This document shows, one piece after another, positions 11,753 through 21,603 of a stretch of DNA of 64,000 nt. Location: contig NZ_JALRNF010000015.1 of the NCBI RefSeq assembly GCF_030272895.1, positions 57,225-121,224 on the forward strand. The letters run 5' to 3'. Source of the stretch: Pseudomonas sp. BGr12 (GTDB lineage Bacteria; Pseudomonadota; Gammaproteobacteria; Pseudomonadales; Pseudomonadaceae). Each line of letters opens with the position of its first letter. Within the stretch, counting starts at the first letter, position 1. A model generated the notes under the pieces. It was not told the origin of the DNA, searched no databases, and was given only the letters and a program-made list of their open reading frames with translations. The translations under genes were made by a program, and so were the position numbers.

Positions 11753-12622
11753 TCAGGCCAATACTTCGCTTATCCGGCGGGCGATGTACGCCACGTGGGT
11801 CTCCAGGGCGAAATGCCCGGTATCCAGCAGCTCGACCACGGCGTCGGGATTGTCGCGCTTGAATGCCTCTGCCCCCGGCGGAATGAAGAACGGATCGTGC
11901 TTGCCCCAGATGATCAGCGAAGGCACTCGGGTTTCACGGAAGAACGCCTGGAACTGCGGATAGCGCTTGAGGTTGTTGGCGTAGTCGAGGAACAGGTCAA
12001 GCTGGATCTCCTTGTTGCCAGGCCGCTCCATCAACAGCGCATCCAGGGTGTAGGACTCCGGGGCCACCAGGGTCGGGTCGGCAACACCGTGCAGGTACTG
12101 CCAGCGGGTGGCGTCAAGGTTGAGCACCGCATCGCCCACAGCCTTGCGGTTGGCCGCCGAGGGCTCGTCCCAATAGGTACGGATCGGCGCCCAGGCGTCA
12201 CCCAGGCCTTCGAGGTAGGCATTGCCGTTCTGCGAAACGAACCCGGTCACCCGTTCCGGGTGCTCGACCGCCAGGCGCAGGCCGGTCGGGGCGCCGTAGT
12301 CGAACACGTACAGGGCATAGCGGCGCAGGTCCAGGGCGTCGACGAAGGCCCCCAGGGTCTGTGCCAGGGCGTCGAAGCTGTAGCGGTAGTCGCGCTCGGC
12401 CGGCACTTCGCTGAAGCCGAAGCCGGGCAGGTCCGGGGCAATCAGGTGGAAGCGCTCGGCCAGCAGCGGGATCAGCTCGCGGAACTGATGCGAAGAGCTG
12501 GGGAAGCCATGGAGCAACAGCAGCACCGGTAGCTCGGGGTTGCCGGCCTCGCGGTAGAACACACGGACACCGTCGGCTTCGACGAACTTGTAGCGGATGA
12601 CGCTGGAGGCTTGGGAATTCAT
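11753..12622 (-). CDS. Alpha/beta hydrolase, epoxide hydrolase/haloalkane dehalogenase type
   Basis: A 289-residue alpha/beta-fold hydrolase. The oxyanion segment HGFPSSSHQF follows strand 3. The nucleophile elbow reads LYVFDYGAPTG with aspartate (D108) rather than serine, which places it with epoxide hydrolases and haloalkane dehalogenases. IIWGKHDPFF supplies the acid-region Asp and DTGHFALETH the catalytic histidine. Natural substrate unknown. The frame extends to 12688, but MNSQASSVIRYKF at 12622 has a GGAG ribosome site and normal length. It is transcribed divergently from the CGNR gene across three copies of one palindrome, implying substrate- or stress-controlled expression. Confidence 0.85.
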   Translation of the reverse strand: MNSQASSVIRYKFVEADGVRVFYREAGNPELPVLLLLHGFPSSSHQFRELIPLLAERFHLIAPDLPGFGFSEVPAERDYRYSFDALAQTLGAFVDALDLRRYALYVFDYGAPTGLRLAVEHPERVTGFVSQNGNAYLEGLGDAWAPIRTYWDEPSAANRKAVGDAVLNLDATRWQYLHGVADPTLVAPESYTLDALLMERPGNKEIQLDLFLDYANNLKRYPQFQAFFRETRVPSLIIWGKHDPFFIPPGAEAFKRDNPDAVVELLDTGHFALETHVAYIARRISEVLA

Positions 12623-12636
12623 GGGGATGCTCCTGT

Positions 12637-12666
12637 GTAACCGTTTAAATTCATTTAATGGGTTAC
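12637..12666. promoter_or_regulatory. Operator copy 1, GTAACC-N18-GGTTAC
   Basis: GTAACC and GGTTAC separated by 18 bases, with inner TTAAAT/ATTTAA also palindromic, making a near-perfect 30-bp dyad. It lies 15 bases upstream of the hydrolase start, where a bound protein would block its promoter or leader. Confidence 0.65.
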
Positions 12667-12693
12667 TGCGAGGGCAAAAATTGCACACGCTAT

Positions 12694-12723
12694 GTAACCT
12701 GTCAAATTATTTATAGGGGTTAC
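12694..12723. promoter_or_regulatory. Operator copy 2, GTAACC-N18-GGTTAC
   Basis: Same hexamers and same 18-base spacing as the first copy, 57 bp further on, in the middle of the divergent gap. The inner sequence is AT-rich (AAATTATTTATA) and may include a -10 element. Confidence 0.65.
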
Positions 12724-12759
12724 ACGCTCAAGGTGATCAACGGCCTCCAGGTCAGACCT

Positions 12760-12789
12760 GTAACTTGATAAAGGCGTCAAAAGGGTTAC
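12760..12789. promoter_or_regulatory. Operator copy 3, GTAACT-N18-GGTTAC, overlapping the CGNR ribosome site
   Basis: One substitution in the left hexamer, identical spacing. The right arm ends one base before the CGNR start codon and covers its AAGGG ribosome site, which fits autoregulation. Confidence 0.6.
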
Positions 12790-12790
12790 C

Positions 12791-13396
12791 ATGGATCAAC
12801 TCCCCCAGGCGGCTTCGATCATGACCGACACCCTCAGCGAACCCTTTGTACTGGCTGACCACCCGGTGCTCGACATGCTCAATACCCAGGCCATCGTCGA
12901 GGGCCAGGTCACCGACTTCTGGCGCAGCGACGCCGATGTACTGGCCTGGCTGCAACGCCTTGGCCTGCATCAAGGGCCGCTGCCACGCCTGGCCCGGGGC
13001 GTGTTGCTGGACACGGCGCGGCGCCTGCGCGAAGCGGTGCGTGTACTGGTGGAGCAGCGCAAGGCCGGCGGCTGGGGCGATCCGGCTGAGCTCAATGGCT
13101 TCCTGCAGCAGGCGGCCAGCCATGCCCAGCTGGTCTGGAGCAAACACGATGGCCCCCGTTTGCAGCGGGTCGCCGAACACCGTTCGGCCGAGCAGCTGCT
13201 GGCGCCGCTGGCGGAGCAGGCGGGTGAGTTGATCGCCACCGGGGACTTCACCCTGGTCAGGCAGTGCGAGCACAGCGAGTGCATTCTCTGGTTCTACGAC
13301 CGCACCAAGTCCCATCGCCGGCGCTGGTGCAGCATGGCGCTGTGCGGCAACCGGCATAAGGTCGCCGAGCATCGCAAGCGCCTGCGCGAGCTGTGA
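12791..13396 (+). CDS. ABATE/CGNR zinc-finger protein, putative transcriptional regulator
   Basis: A 201-residue protein with the ABATE domain (about residues 18-140, opening with PVLDMLNT) and a C-terminal CGNR zinc finger: C159, C164, C180 and C185 in CEHSECILWFYD and RWCSMALCGNRHK. CGNR proteins are considered DNA-binding stress-linked regulators, but few are studied. An ATG at 12821 (MTDTLSEPF) is a possible alternative start; the first ATG has an AAGGG ribosome site 6 bases away. Divergent from the alpha/beta hydrolase with three operator-like palindromes between them, so it plausibly controls both. Confidence 0.85.
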   Translation: MDQLPQAASIMTDTLSEPFVLADHPVLDMLNTQAIVEGQVTDFWRSDADVLAWLQRLGLHQGPLPRLARGVLLDTARRLREAVRVLVEQRKAGGWGDPAELNGFLQQAASHAQLVWSKHDGPRLQRVAEHRSAEQLLAPLAEQAGELIATGDFTLVRQCEHSECILWFYDRTKSHRRRWCSMALCGNRHKVAEHRKRLREL

Positions 13397-13453
13397 TGTC
13401 GGCCGTTTCCGGCACCGCGGATTAAACACCTTCAGCCGCTATAGCGCTAAACC

Positions 13454-13476
13454 GGTGCAAGGCACCTGTTTGGCCC
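13454..13476. promoter_or_regulatory. Possible NtrC-like site upstream of urease
   Basis: GGTGC-AAG-GCACC is a perfect inverted repeat, and GCACC-N5-GGCCC within it resembles NtrC half-sites (consensus GCACC-N5-GGTGC) with a weak right half. It lies 21-43 bp upstream of the candidate -24 element; enhancer sites usually lie further away, so this is tentative. Confidence 0.3.
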
Positions 13477-13496
13477 TTTTCCTCGTGCGCGCCATT

Positions 13497-13513
13497 CTGG
13501 CCCGCTATGTGCT
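13497..13513 (+). promoter_or_regulatory. Candidate sigma-54 promoter of the urease operon
   Basis: CTGGCCCGCTATGTGCT matches the -24/-12 consensus (CTGGCACG-N4-TTGCW) except for two positions and has the required GG-N10-GC spacing. It predicts a start near 13525, about 105 bases before ureD. Nitrogen-controlled sigma-54 expression of urease is established in enterobacteria and pseudomonads. Confidence 0.55.
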
Positions 13514-13630
13514 TTGCCTCCTGCATCGATTGCTGATCGATTGGTCAAGCCTTCAGGTTTTTTCTCCGAATGCTTGAGTAAGACCAATCCTTCAAATACG
13601 TCGGACTCCGTATTTACAGGGATCAGATGC

Positions 13631-14464
13631 ATGACGCTTGCCCAACCCCTCGACCTCGCCGCCCGCGATTCCGGCTGGAGTGCCGAATTGATGCTGCGCT
13701 TTGTTCGCCGTGGGACGAAGACCTGTATTGGTGCGCGTCGGCATTTCGGTCCTCTTTTGGTGCAGCGACCGTTCTATCCGGAGGGCGGGCCTTGTCACGT
13801 TTATGTGCTGCACCCGCCCGGTGGGGTGGTCGGAGGCGACAAGCTGGTGCTCGATGTGCACCTGGAGCCGGGCAGCCATGCGTTGCTGACCATGCCCGGG
13901 GCCACCAAGTTCTACCGCAGCGCGGGCGATACCTCGACCCTCGACCAGCATTTCCACCTGGCCCCCGGCAGCGTGCTGGAGTGGCTGCCCCAGGGCAGCA
14001 TCTGCTTTCCTGGCGCCCGTGTGCGCCTTCAGAACCGCTTCAGCCTGGCCCCGGGCGCGCGTTTGCTGGCCTGGGAGACCTTGTGCCTGGGCCGCCCGGT
14101 GATTAACGAAAGCTTCAGCCATGGCGCCTTGGACAGCCGCCTGCATATCGAACTGCCCGACGACCCCGGCCTGCAGGAGCGCCTGCGCATCGAAGGCGGG
14201 CAGCTGCAAAAGCTCGCCGGCTACCCGCTGCAGGCGACGTTCTGCGCGTATCCGGCCAACGATGCCTTGCTCGAACAGGCCCGCGCATTGATCGACGAAC
14301 TGTGCGTACCCAGCGGCGCGACCCTGCTCGGTCAGCTGCTGGTGGTGCGCCTGCTGGACCACGACAACCTTCGCCTGCAACTCACCCTGCAGCGGCTCTG
14401 GCATGCCCTGCGACCGGCCGTGGTCGGCCTGGCGCCATGCCCGCCGCGGATCTGGGCCACCTGA
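13631..14464 (+). CDS. ureD: Urease accessory protein UreD
   Basis: A 277-residue UreD, the chaperone that first binds apo-urease and, with UreF and UreG, guides nickel and CO2 to the active site. Family features: GWSAELMLRFVRRGTKTCIG near the N-terminus, RPFYPEGG, LHPPGGVVGGDKL, and MPGATKFYRS. The frame is open back to 13514, but MTLAQPLDLAARDSGWSAEL at 13631 gives the normal length, leaves room for the sigma-54 promoter and follows AGGGATCAG. First gene of an eight-gene operon; ureA starts 9 bases after its stop. Confidence 0.93.
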   Translation: MTLAQPLDLAARDSGWSAELMLRFVRRGTKTCIGARRHFGPLLVQRPFYPEGGPCHVYVLHPPGGVVGGDKLVLDVHLEPGSHALLTMPGATKFYRSAGDTSTLDQHFHLAPGSVLEWLPQGSICFPGARVRLQNRFSLAPGARLLAWETLCLGRPVINESFSHGALDSRLHIELPDDPGLQERLRIEGGQLQKLAGYPLQATFCAYPANDALLEQARALIDELCVPSGATLLGQLLVVRLLDHDNLRLQLTLQRLWHALRPAVVGLAPCPPRIWAT

Positions 14465-14473
14465 GAGAACGCC

Positions 14474-14776
14474 ATGGAGCTGACCCCGAGAGAGAAAGAC
14501 AAACTGCTGCTGTTCACCGCCGCGCTGCTCGCCGAGCGCCGGCTGGCCCGTGGCTTGAAGCTCAACTACCCGGAAGCCGTGGCCCTGATCAGCGCCACGG
14601 TGATGGAGGGCGCCCGCGACGGGCGTACCGTCGCCGAACTGATGAGCCTGGGCCGCGAGGTGCTCAGCCGCGACCAGGTGATGGACGGGGTCGGCGACAT
14701 GATCACCGACGTGCAGGTGGAGGCCACCTTTCCCGACGGCACCAAGCTGGTGACCGTGCATGAGCCGATTGTCTAG
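14474..14776 (+). CDS. ureA: Urease gamma subunit
   Basis: A 100-residue gamma subunit of the urease trimer-of-trimers, normal length. It starts [20 protein letters not shown] and ends in the conserved [20 protein letters not shown]. It is structural; the active site is in UreC. GAGAG precedes the ATG, and ureB starts 9 bases after its stop, consistent with coordinated translation of equimolar subunits. Confidence 0.97.
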   Translation: MELTPREKDKLLLFTAALLAERRLARGLKLNYPEAVALISATVMEGARDGRTVAELMSLGREVLSRDQVMDGVGDMITDVQVEATFPDGTKLVTVHEPIV

Positions 14777-14785
14777 GAGCGCAGG

Positions 14786-15099
14786 ATGATCCCAGGAGAA
14801 GTACAGGTCGCCGACGGCGACATCGAACTCAACGCCGGCTACCCGACCCTGAGCGTCACCGTGGCCAATCACGGCGACCGTCCGGTGCAGGTCGGCTCGC
14901 ATTATCACTTCTATGAGGTGAACGACTGCCTGGTGTTCGAGCGCGAAACCACCCGCGGCTATCGCCTGGATATCGCCGCCGGCACGGCGGTGCGCTTCGA
15001 GCCGGGCCAGGCGCGCAGCGTGAACCTGGTGCCCTATGCCGGCAAGCGTGAGGTCTACGGCTTCCAGGGCAAGGTGATGGGCAAGCTGGAGGTGTACGG

Positions 15100-15103
<4 letters not shown>
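14786..15103 (+). CDS. ureB: Urease beta subunit
   Basis: A 105-residue beta subunit beginning [20 protein letters not shown], with conserved [17 protein letters not shown] and the C-terminal [17 protein letters not shown]. It packs against UreC and UreA in the (UreABC)3 holoenzyme. Its last four bases overlap the ureC start (ATGA), so translation is coupled. Normal length, no oddities. Confidence 0.97.
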
Positions 15104-16803
<1,700 letters not shown>

Positions 16804-16813
16804 AGGAGCGAGC

Positions 16814-17293
16814 ATGATCCTGTTGACCCGTCGGCTGAGCGAAGCCGCATGCATCAGTGGCACCGTCACCTTGAACCTGGACACGCGGATCAAGAGCCGC
16901 GTGCGCGTCACCCTCGACGACGGTCGAGAGGCCGGCCTGATGCTCGAACGCGGCCAGTTGCTGCGCGGCGGCGAGCTGCTCGCGGATGCGCAGGGCGCAC
17001 AAGTGATCCGCGTGCTGGCCGCGGCCGAGCAGGTCTCCACCGTTCATTGCGCCGATCCCTTGCTGCTGGCCCGTGCCAGCTACCACCTGGGCAACCGCCA
17101 CGTGCCCTTGCAGATCGAGGCCGGCCTGGTGCGCTACCAGCACGATCATGTGCTGGACGAAATGGTCCGGGGCCTTGGCCTGCAGGTCACCGTGGAGCAG
17201 GCCCCGTTCGAGCCTGAAGCCGGTGCCTACCAGAGCGCGCCGCACAGCCACGCCTATGCCGATCACCCCTTTGTTCGCGTTGCCCAGCACTGA
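16814..17293 (+). CDS. ureE: Urease nickel metallochaperone UreE
   Basis: A 159-residue UreE, which dimerises and hands nickel to UreG/apo-urease. N-terminal peptide-binding-like domain (residues 1-70, MILLTRRLSEAA onward); C-terminal metal-binding domain with the conserved YHLGNRHVPLQIE and RYQHDHVLDEMV. It ends in a modest histidine tail (SAPHSHAYADHPF) rather than the long His-rich tail of enterobacterial UreE. The frame is open upstream inside ureC, but the ATG at 16814 has a GGAGCGA ribosome site and starts the family's N-terminus. Confidence 0.95.
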   Translation: MILLTRRLSEAACISGTVTLNLDTRIKSRVRVTLDDGREAGLMLERGQLLRGGELLADAQGAQVIRVLAAAEQVSTVHCADPLLLARASYHLGNRHVPLQIEAGLVRYQHDHVLDEMVRGLGLQVTVEQAPFEPEAGAYQSAPHSHAYADHPFVRVAQH

Positions 17294-17314
17294 TTCTGTC
17301 AAGGAGATAGTTGT

Positions 17315-17860
17315 ATGAAAAACACCCTGGTACTCGCCTTGCTGCTGATCGCCGCACCGGCGTTCGCCCACCCTGGCCATGATGCCAACCCGCTACAGGA
17401 CGGCCTGCTGCACCCACTGACCGGCCTGGATCACCTGCTGATGCTGCTGGGTACCGGCGTGCTCGCTGCCTTGACCGGCCGCACCCTGGTCTTGCCGCTG
17501 CTGACCTTGTGCGCGATGTTCGGCGGCGCGTTGCTGGGCCACCTGTTCGGCGGTGTGCTGGGCATGGAGCAGATGATCATCGGCTCGCTGCTGGTGGCGG
17601 CCGCCGCGCTGCTGCTGCCGAGCCGGCAATTACTGCTGGCCCTGGCGATGCCAGTGTTTGCGCTGTTCCATGGTTGGGCTCATGGCGTCGAGGCCAGCCC
17701 GGGTGCTTTCTGGGTATTCAGCGCAGGCTTCGTCAGCGTCAGCGGCCTGTTGTTGCTGGCAGGCTTTGCCACGGGCTGCCTGCTGCGCCGTCACAGCGGC
17801 CTGCAAAAAGCCTTTGGCGGCGGCCTGCTGGCTGGCGCCACGCTGGTCATGGCCGGTTGA
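17315..17860 (+). CDS. hupE: HupE/UreJ-family nickel (metal) permease
   Basis: A 181-residue HupE/UreJ membrane protein with a cleavable leader (MKNTLVLALLLIAAPAFA) followed by the metal-binding HPGHDANPLQDGLLHPLTGLD region, which includes the HPxxGxDH signature, and about six membrane helices. Members mediate energy-independent nickel or cobalt entry. Its place inside the urease operon, between ureE and ureF, fits a nickel supply role. Its stop and the ureF start overlap by one base (TGATG). Confidence 0.88.
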   Translation: MKNTLVLALLLIAAPAFAHPGHDANPLQDGLLHPLTGLDHLLMLLGTGVLAALTGRTLVLPLLTLCAMFGGALLGHLFGGVLGMEQMIIGSLLVAAAALLLPSRQLLLALAMPVFALFHGWAHGVEASPGAFWVFSAGFVSVSGLLLLAGFATGCLLRRHSGLQKAFGGGLLAGATLVMAG

Positions 17861-18534
17861 TGAGCCATGAACTGAAGCTGCTGCGCCTGCTGCAACTGGC
17901 CAGCCCGAACCTGCCGGTGGGTGGTTTCACCTACTCGCAGGGGCTGGAGTGGGCGGTGGAAACCGGCTGGGTGAAGGGCGCCGACGGCTTTCGTGCCTGG
18001 CAGCGCCAGCAGTTGCACGACAGCCTCGGCTACCTCGACTGGCCATTGCTGGCGCGCCTGTACCGGGCCTGCCAGGACCAGGATGCCGAGGCCTTCGCGT
18101 ACTGGAGTCGGTTCCTGCTGGCCAACCGCGAAACCGCCGAACTGCGCCTTGAAGAACGCCAGCGCGGCATGGCCCTGGCCCGGTTGCTCGATGGCTGGCA
18201 ACTGTGCCAGGCACCCGCGTGGCGGGCGTCGCTGGAGCTGAGCCAGCTCGGTGGCATGGCCTGGCTGGGGGCGCACTGGGAGATCCCGTTGCGCGACCTG
18301 GCCCTGGGTTATGGCTTCGCCTGGCTGGAAGGGGCGGTGATGGCCGGGGTCAAGCTGGTGCCGTTCGGCCAGCAGGCGGCCCAGACCCTGCTGCACGACC
18401 TGAGCGAAGCACTCCCCGCCGTGCTGGAAACGGCCCTGGCCCTGCCTGACGACCAGCTTGGCGGCAGCCTGCCGCTGCTGGCGATCGCCTCGGCCCGTCA
18501 CGAAACCCAATACACCCGATTGTTCCGATCCTGA
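17860..18534 (+). CDS. ureF: Urease accessory protein UreF
   Basis: A 224-residue UreF, which bridges UreD and UreG in the activation complex and gates GTPase activity. Conserved features: [20 protein letters not shown] at the N-terminus and [19 protein letters not shown] text near the C-terminus ([14 protein letters not shown]). The start is the ATG overlapping the hupE stop; the frame is open further upstream only as a shadow of hupE. Normal length. Confidence 0.95.
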   Translation: MSHELKLLRLLQLASPNLPVGGFTYSQGLEWAVETGWVKGADGFRAWQRQQLHDSLGYLDWPLLARLYRACQDQDAEAFAYWSRFLLANRETAELRLEERQRGMALARLLDGWQLCQAPAWRASLELSQLGGMAWLGAHWEIPLRDLALGYGFAWLEGAVMAGVKLVPFGQQAAQTLLHDLSEALPAVLETALALPDDQLGGSLPLLAIASARHETQYTRLFRS

Positions 18535-18544
18535 GGAAGACCCC

Positions 18545-19177
18545 ATGCAAAGCTACCAGCAACCCCTGCGCGTCGGAGTCGGCGGCCCGGTCGGCTCCGG
18601 CAAGACCGCGCTGCTCGAAGCCCTGTGCAAGGCCATGCGCGATCACTACCAGATCGCCGTGGTCACCAATGACATCTACACCAAGGAAGACCAGCGCATC
18701 CTCACCGAAGCCGGCGCCCTGGAGCCGGAGCGCATCGTCGGCGTGGAAACCGGTGGCTGCCCGCACACGGCCATTCGCGAAGACGCCTCGATGAACCTGG
18801 CAGCGGTGGAGGCACTGGCGCGCAAGTTCGGCAACCTGGAAGTGATCTTCGTCGAGAGCGGCGGCGACAACCTCAGCGCCACCTTCAGCCCGGAACTGGC
18901 CGACCTGACCGTCTACGTCATCGACGTGGCCGAAGGCGAGAAAATCCCGCGCAAAGGGGGGCCTGGGATCACCAAGTCGGACTTCCTGGTGATCAACAAG
19001 ATCGACCTGGCGCCTTATGTCGGCGCCTCGCTGGAAGTGATGGAAAGCGACACCCGGCGCATGCGTCCCGAGCGTCCCTGGGCCTTCACCAACCTCAAGA
19101 CCGGCCAGGGGCTGCAGCGGGTGATCGACTTCATCGTCGAGCGCGGGATGCTACAACGTGTAGCGCAGGGCTGCTGA
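18545..19177 (+). CDS. ureG: Urease accessory GTPase UreG
   Basis: A 210-residue SIMIBI-class GTPase that carries nickel and powers urease maturation. P-loop [15 protein letters not shown] near residues 13-28, the nickel-binding CPH in [15 protein letters not shown], the switch region [19 protein letters not shown], and the guanine-specificity [10 protein letters not shown]. Starts [14 protein letters not shown] at 18545 after GAGGAAGACCCC, 10 bases past ureF. Last gene of the urease operon; no urea transporter genes follow. Confidence 0.97.
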   Translation: MQSYQQPLRVGVGGPVGSGKTALLEALCKAMRDHYQIAVVTNDIYTKEDQRILTEAGALEPERIVGVETGGCPHTAIREDASMNLAAVEALARKFGNLEVIFVESGGDNLSATFSPELADLTVYVIDVAEGEKIPRKGGPGITKSDFLVINKIDLAPYVGASLEVMESDTRRMRPERPWAFTNLKTGQGLQRVIDFIVERGMLQRVAQGC

Positions 19178-19249
19178 GCAGCCATCGCCGGCGTTGCCGG
19201 CTCCCACAGGGCCTGGGCTTGCCCCCCTACTGTGGGAGCAACTGTCTTT

Positions 19250-19433
19250 GTGGGAGCCGGCGAAGCCTGCGATCGACTGCGCAGCAGTCGCAATCCGGTC
19301 ACCTCATTGGGTCAGGTGTACTGAGGCGGTCTGGTTTTACGGCCGCTTCGCGCCCGATCGCAGACTATCGGCAGCTCCCACAGCGTCCGGGCATACCGGG
19401 AACCCTTGTGGGAGCTGGCGAAGCCTGCGATGG
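19250..19433. repeat. Divergent single copy plus half copy of the 145-bp REPIN-like unit
   Basis: 19250-19382 runs from GTGGGAGCCGGCGAAGCC to GCAGCTCCCAC and has the same organisation as the units at 21604-22203 but many substitutions in its middle. A second left end (GTGGGAGCTGGCGAAGCCTG) begins at 19408 and is truncated. A shorter GCCGGCTCCCACAGG element lies at 19194. These fill the 269-bp gap between the convergent ureG and alcohol dehydrogenase genes. Confidence 0.75.
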
Positions 19434-19446
19434 ATTCACCGCAATT

Positions 19447-20499
19447 TCAGCCGTTGAGCGTCGCCATATCGATCACGAAGCGGTACTTCACATCCCCGGC
19501 AATCATCCGGCTGTAGGCTTCGTTGATCTGGCGAATGTCCAGCATCTCGATGTCGCAGCCAATCCCGTGCTCGGCGCAGAACTCCAGCACTTCCTGGGTC
19601 TCCTTGATGCCGCCGATCAGCGAGCCGGCCAGCACCCGGCGTTTCATCACCAGGTTGGCTGCGTGCAGGGCCGGGTCCACCGGTTCGATCAGGCCGACGA
19701 GGATGTGCACGCCGTCGAACTTCAAGGTCTGCAGGTAGGGATTGAGGTCATGCTGCACCGGGATGGTGTCGAGGAGGAAATCGAAGCGTTCGGCGGCGGC
19801 CTGCATCTGCGCTGCATCGGTGGACACGATCACATGATCGGCGCCCTGGCGCCGGGCTTCCTCGGCCTTGGCCGGGGAGCGGGTGAACAGGGTGACTTCG
19901 GCGCCCATGGCCTTGGCGAACTTGATGCCCATGTGGCCCAGGCCGCCCATGCCGAGAATACCGACGCGGTCACCGACCTTGACGCCATAGTGCTTGAGCG
20001 GTGAGTAGGTGGTGATGCCGGCGCAGAGAATCGGCGCGGCGCTCGGCAGGTCGAGGGCCGCCGGGATGCGCAGGACGAAGCGCTCGCTGACCACGATGCT
20101 GCTGGAGTAGCCGCCCATGGTGTTGCTGCCGTCGATGCGATCCGGGGTGGCGTAGGTCATGGTCGGGCCTTCCAGGCAGTACTGCTCGAGGTTGGCGTGG
20201 CAGGCGTCGCAGTGCTGGCAGGAATCGACCATGCAGCCGACACCGACCTTGTCGCCGACCTGGTAGCGGCTGACGCTGGCACCCACGGCGGTGACCTGGC
20301 CGACGATCTCGTGGCCGGGCATCAGCGGGTAGACGGCGATGCCCCATTCATTGCGGGCCTGGTGGATGTCCGAGTGGCACACGCCACAGTAGAGGATCTC
20401 GATAGCCACATCGTCCGGGCGCAGGGCCCGGCGTTGAAAGGTCATGGGCGCCAGGGGCGCGGTGGCGGACTGGGCGGCGTAGCCAATGGCGGTGTACAT
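19447..20499 (-). CDS. Zinc-dependent NAD(P) alcohol dehydrogenase (YahK/CAD type)
   Basis: A 350-residue MDR alcohol/aldehyde dehydrogenase of the cinnamyl alcohol dehydrogenase-like branch. Catalytic zinc ligands: CGVCHSD (C41) and GHE (H63). Structural zinc cysteines: VDSCQHCDACHANLEQYC. The cofactor domain carries GILGMGGLGHMGIKFAKAMG near residue 180. It probably reduces aldehydes to alcohols with NADPH. Single gene, divergent from an AraC regulator across 180 bp, which suggests that regulator as its controller; the gap shows no obvious palindrome. Confidence 0.9.
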   Translation of the reverse strand: MYTAIGYAAQSATAPLAPMTFQRRALRPDDVAIEILYCGVCHSDIHQARNEWGIAVYPLMPGHEIVGQVTAVGASVSRYQVGDKVGVGCMVDSCQHCDACHANLEQYCLEGPTMTYATPDRIDGSNTMGGYSSSIVVSERFVLRIPAALDLPSAAPILCAGITTYSPLKHYGVKVGDRVGILGMGGLGHMGIKFAKAMGAEVTLFTRSPAKAEEARRQGADHVIVSTDAAQMQAAAERFDFLLDTIPVQHDLNPYLQTLKFDGVHILVGLIEPVDPALHAANLVMKRRVLAGSLIGGIKETQEVLEFCAEHGIGCDIEMLDIRQINEAYSRMIAGDVKYRFVIDMATLNG

Positions 20500-20679
20500 A
20501 AAAACCTCGATGAATCGTTTAAGCGGTACAGGCTGCGCATTGTCCGCAGGAGCAGGGGGGGCTGCCCACCGTCATTCCTCCGCCAGTCATGCCTAAAGCT
20601 CCGTACTTGGGTCGGCGCTGCACACAGCGGGCCGCCAAGCTGCGATCATGTCAGTGTCTATTCCTCCGTCCGGATTCTT

Positions 20680-21579
20680 ATGCAGCTGACCCGCCACCTC
20701 GATGCCAACGCCACCCTCTGTACCCTGATTCGCCAGTTGGCTGTGCGCCCGGGCTTCGTCGACACCCGCCTGCCCCAGGTGCAGGTGCTGTCGGCCGACC
20801 AGTATGTGGCCAGCAGCCCGCAGATCTATGAGCCGAGCCTGATGATCCTCGCCCAGGGCAGCAAGCTGGCGCGCCTGGGGCCGCGTACCCTGGAGTACGG
20901 TGCCGGGCATTACCTGGTGCAGGCACTGTCGGTGCCATTCATGTGCGAAACCTTCGCCACGCCCCAGGAGCCGCTGCTGGGGGTGGCCGTGGCGATCGAC
21001 CGCATCGTGCTCGGTGAGCTGGTGCAGAGCATGGGCTTGCCGGTGGACCGGGCGATCAAGGCACAGACGCCGGAGTCGATGAGCTCGGCCGCCCTGGATG
21101 AGGCCATGCGCGACAGTGTCGAGCGCTTGCTGCGTTGCCTGCTCGATCCGCTGGACAGTCAGGTCATGGGCCCGGCGCGGGTGCGCGAGGTGCTGTACGT
21201 GGCCTTGCGCGGACCGCAGGCCGGGGTGTTGCGGGCCCTGGTCGAGCAGCAGGGCCACTTCGCCCGCATCGCCGCCGCGCTCAACCACCTGCGCGACCAC
21301 TACGCCGAACCCTTGAGTGTCGAGGCCCTGGCCAGCTGCGCCAACATGAGCGCATCGACCTTTCATGAGCACTTCAAGCGCAGCACCTTGCTCTCGCCGA
21401 TGCAGTACCTCAAGCGCCTGCGCCTGCTCAAGGCCCAGCAGATGCTGATCGGCGAAGGCTTGGGGGTGGCGCAGGTGGCGCACCGGGTGGGGTACCAGAG
21501 CACTTCGCAGTTCAGCCGCGAGTACAAGCGCCATTTCGACCGCAGCCCGGGAGAGGAACTGCCGTACCGGGTTGCGTAG
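20680..21579 (+). CDS. AraC-family regulator with AraC_N domain
   Basis: A 299-residue regulator. The N-terminal AraC-type ligand/oligomerisation domain covers about residues 20-175 (YEPSLMILAQGSKLARLG; GHYLVQALSVPF). The C-terminal double HTH covers about 195-290 (PLSVEALASCANMSASTFHE; HRVGYQSTSQFSREYKRHF). This subfamily typically sits beside short-chain or zinc alcohol dehydrogenases and activates them, as the divergent neighbour suggests. The start MQLTRHLDANATLC is chosen for family length; no strong ribosome site precedes it. Confidence 0.88.
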   Translation: MQLTRHLDANATLCTLIRQLAVRPGFVDTRLPQVQVLSADQYVASSPQIYEPSLMILAQGSKLARLGPRTLEYGAGHYLVQALSVPFMCETFATPQEPLLGVAVAIDRIVLGELVQSMGLPVDRAIKAQTPESMSSAALDEAMRDSVERLLRCLLDPLDSQVMGPARVREVLYVALRGPQAGVLRALVEQQGHFARIAAALNHLRDHYAEPLSVEALASCANMSASTFHEHFKRSTLLSPMQYLKRLRLLKAQQMLIGEGLGVAQVAHRVGYQSTSQFSREYKRHFDRSPGEELPYRVA

Positions 21580-21603
21580 CCTGGTCTCGGCCGAATCCGT
21601 CTC

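Noticed and set aside
13514..13630. 39-residue N-terminal extension of UreD
   Set aside because: The upstream ATG is too close to the predicted sigma-54 transcript start and the extension has no UreD similarity.
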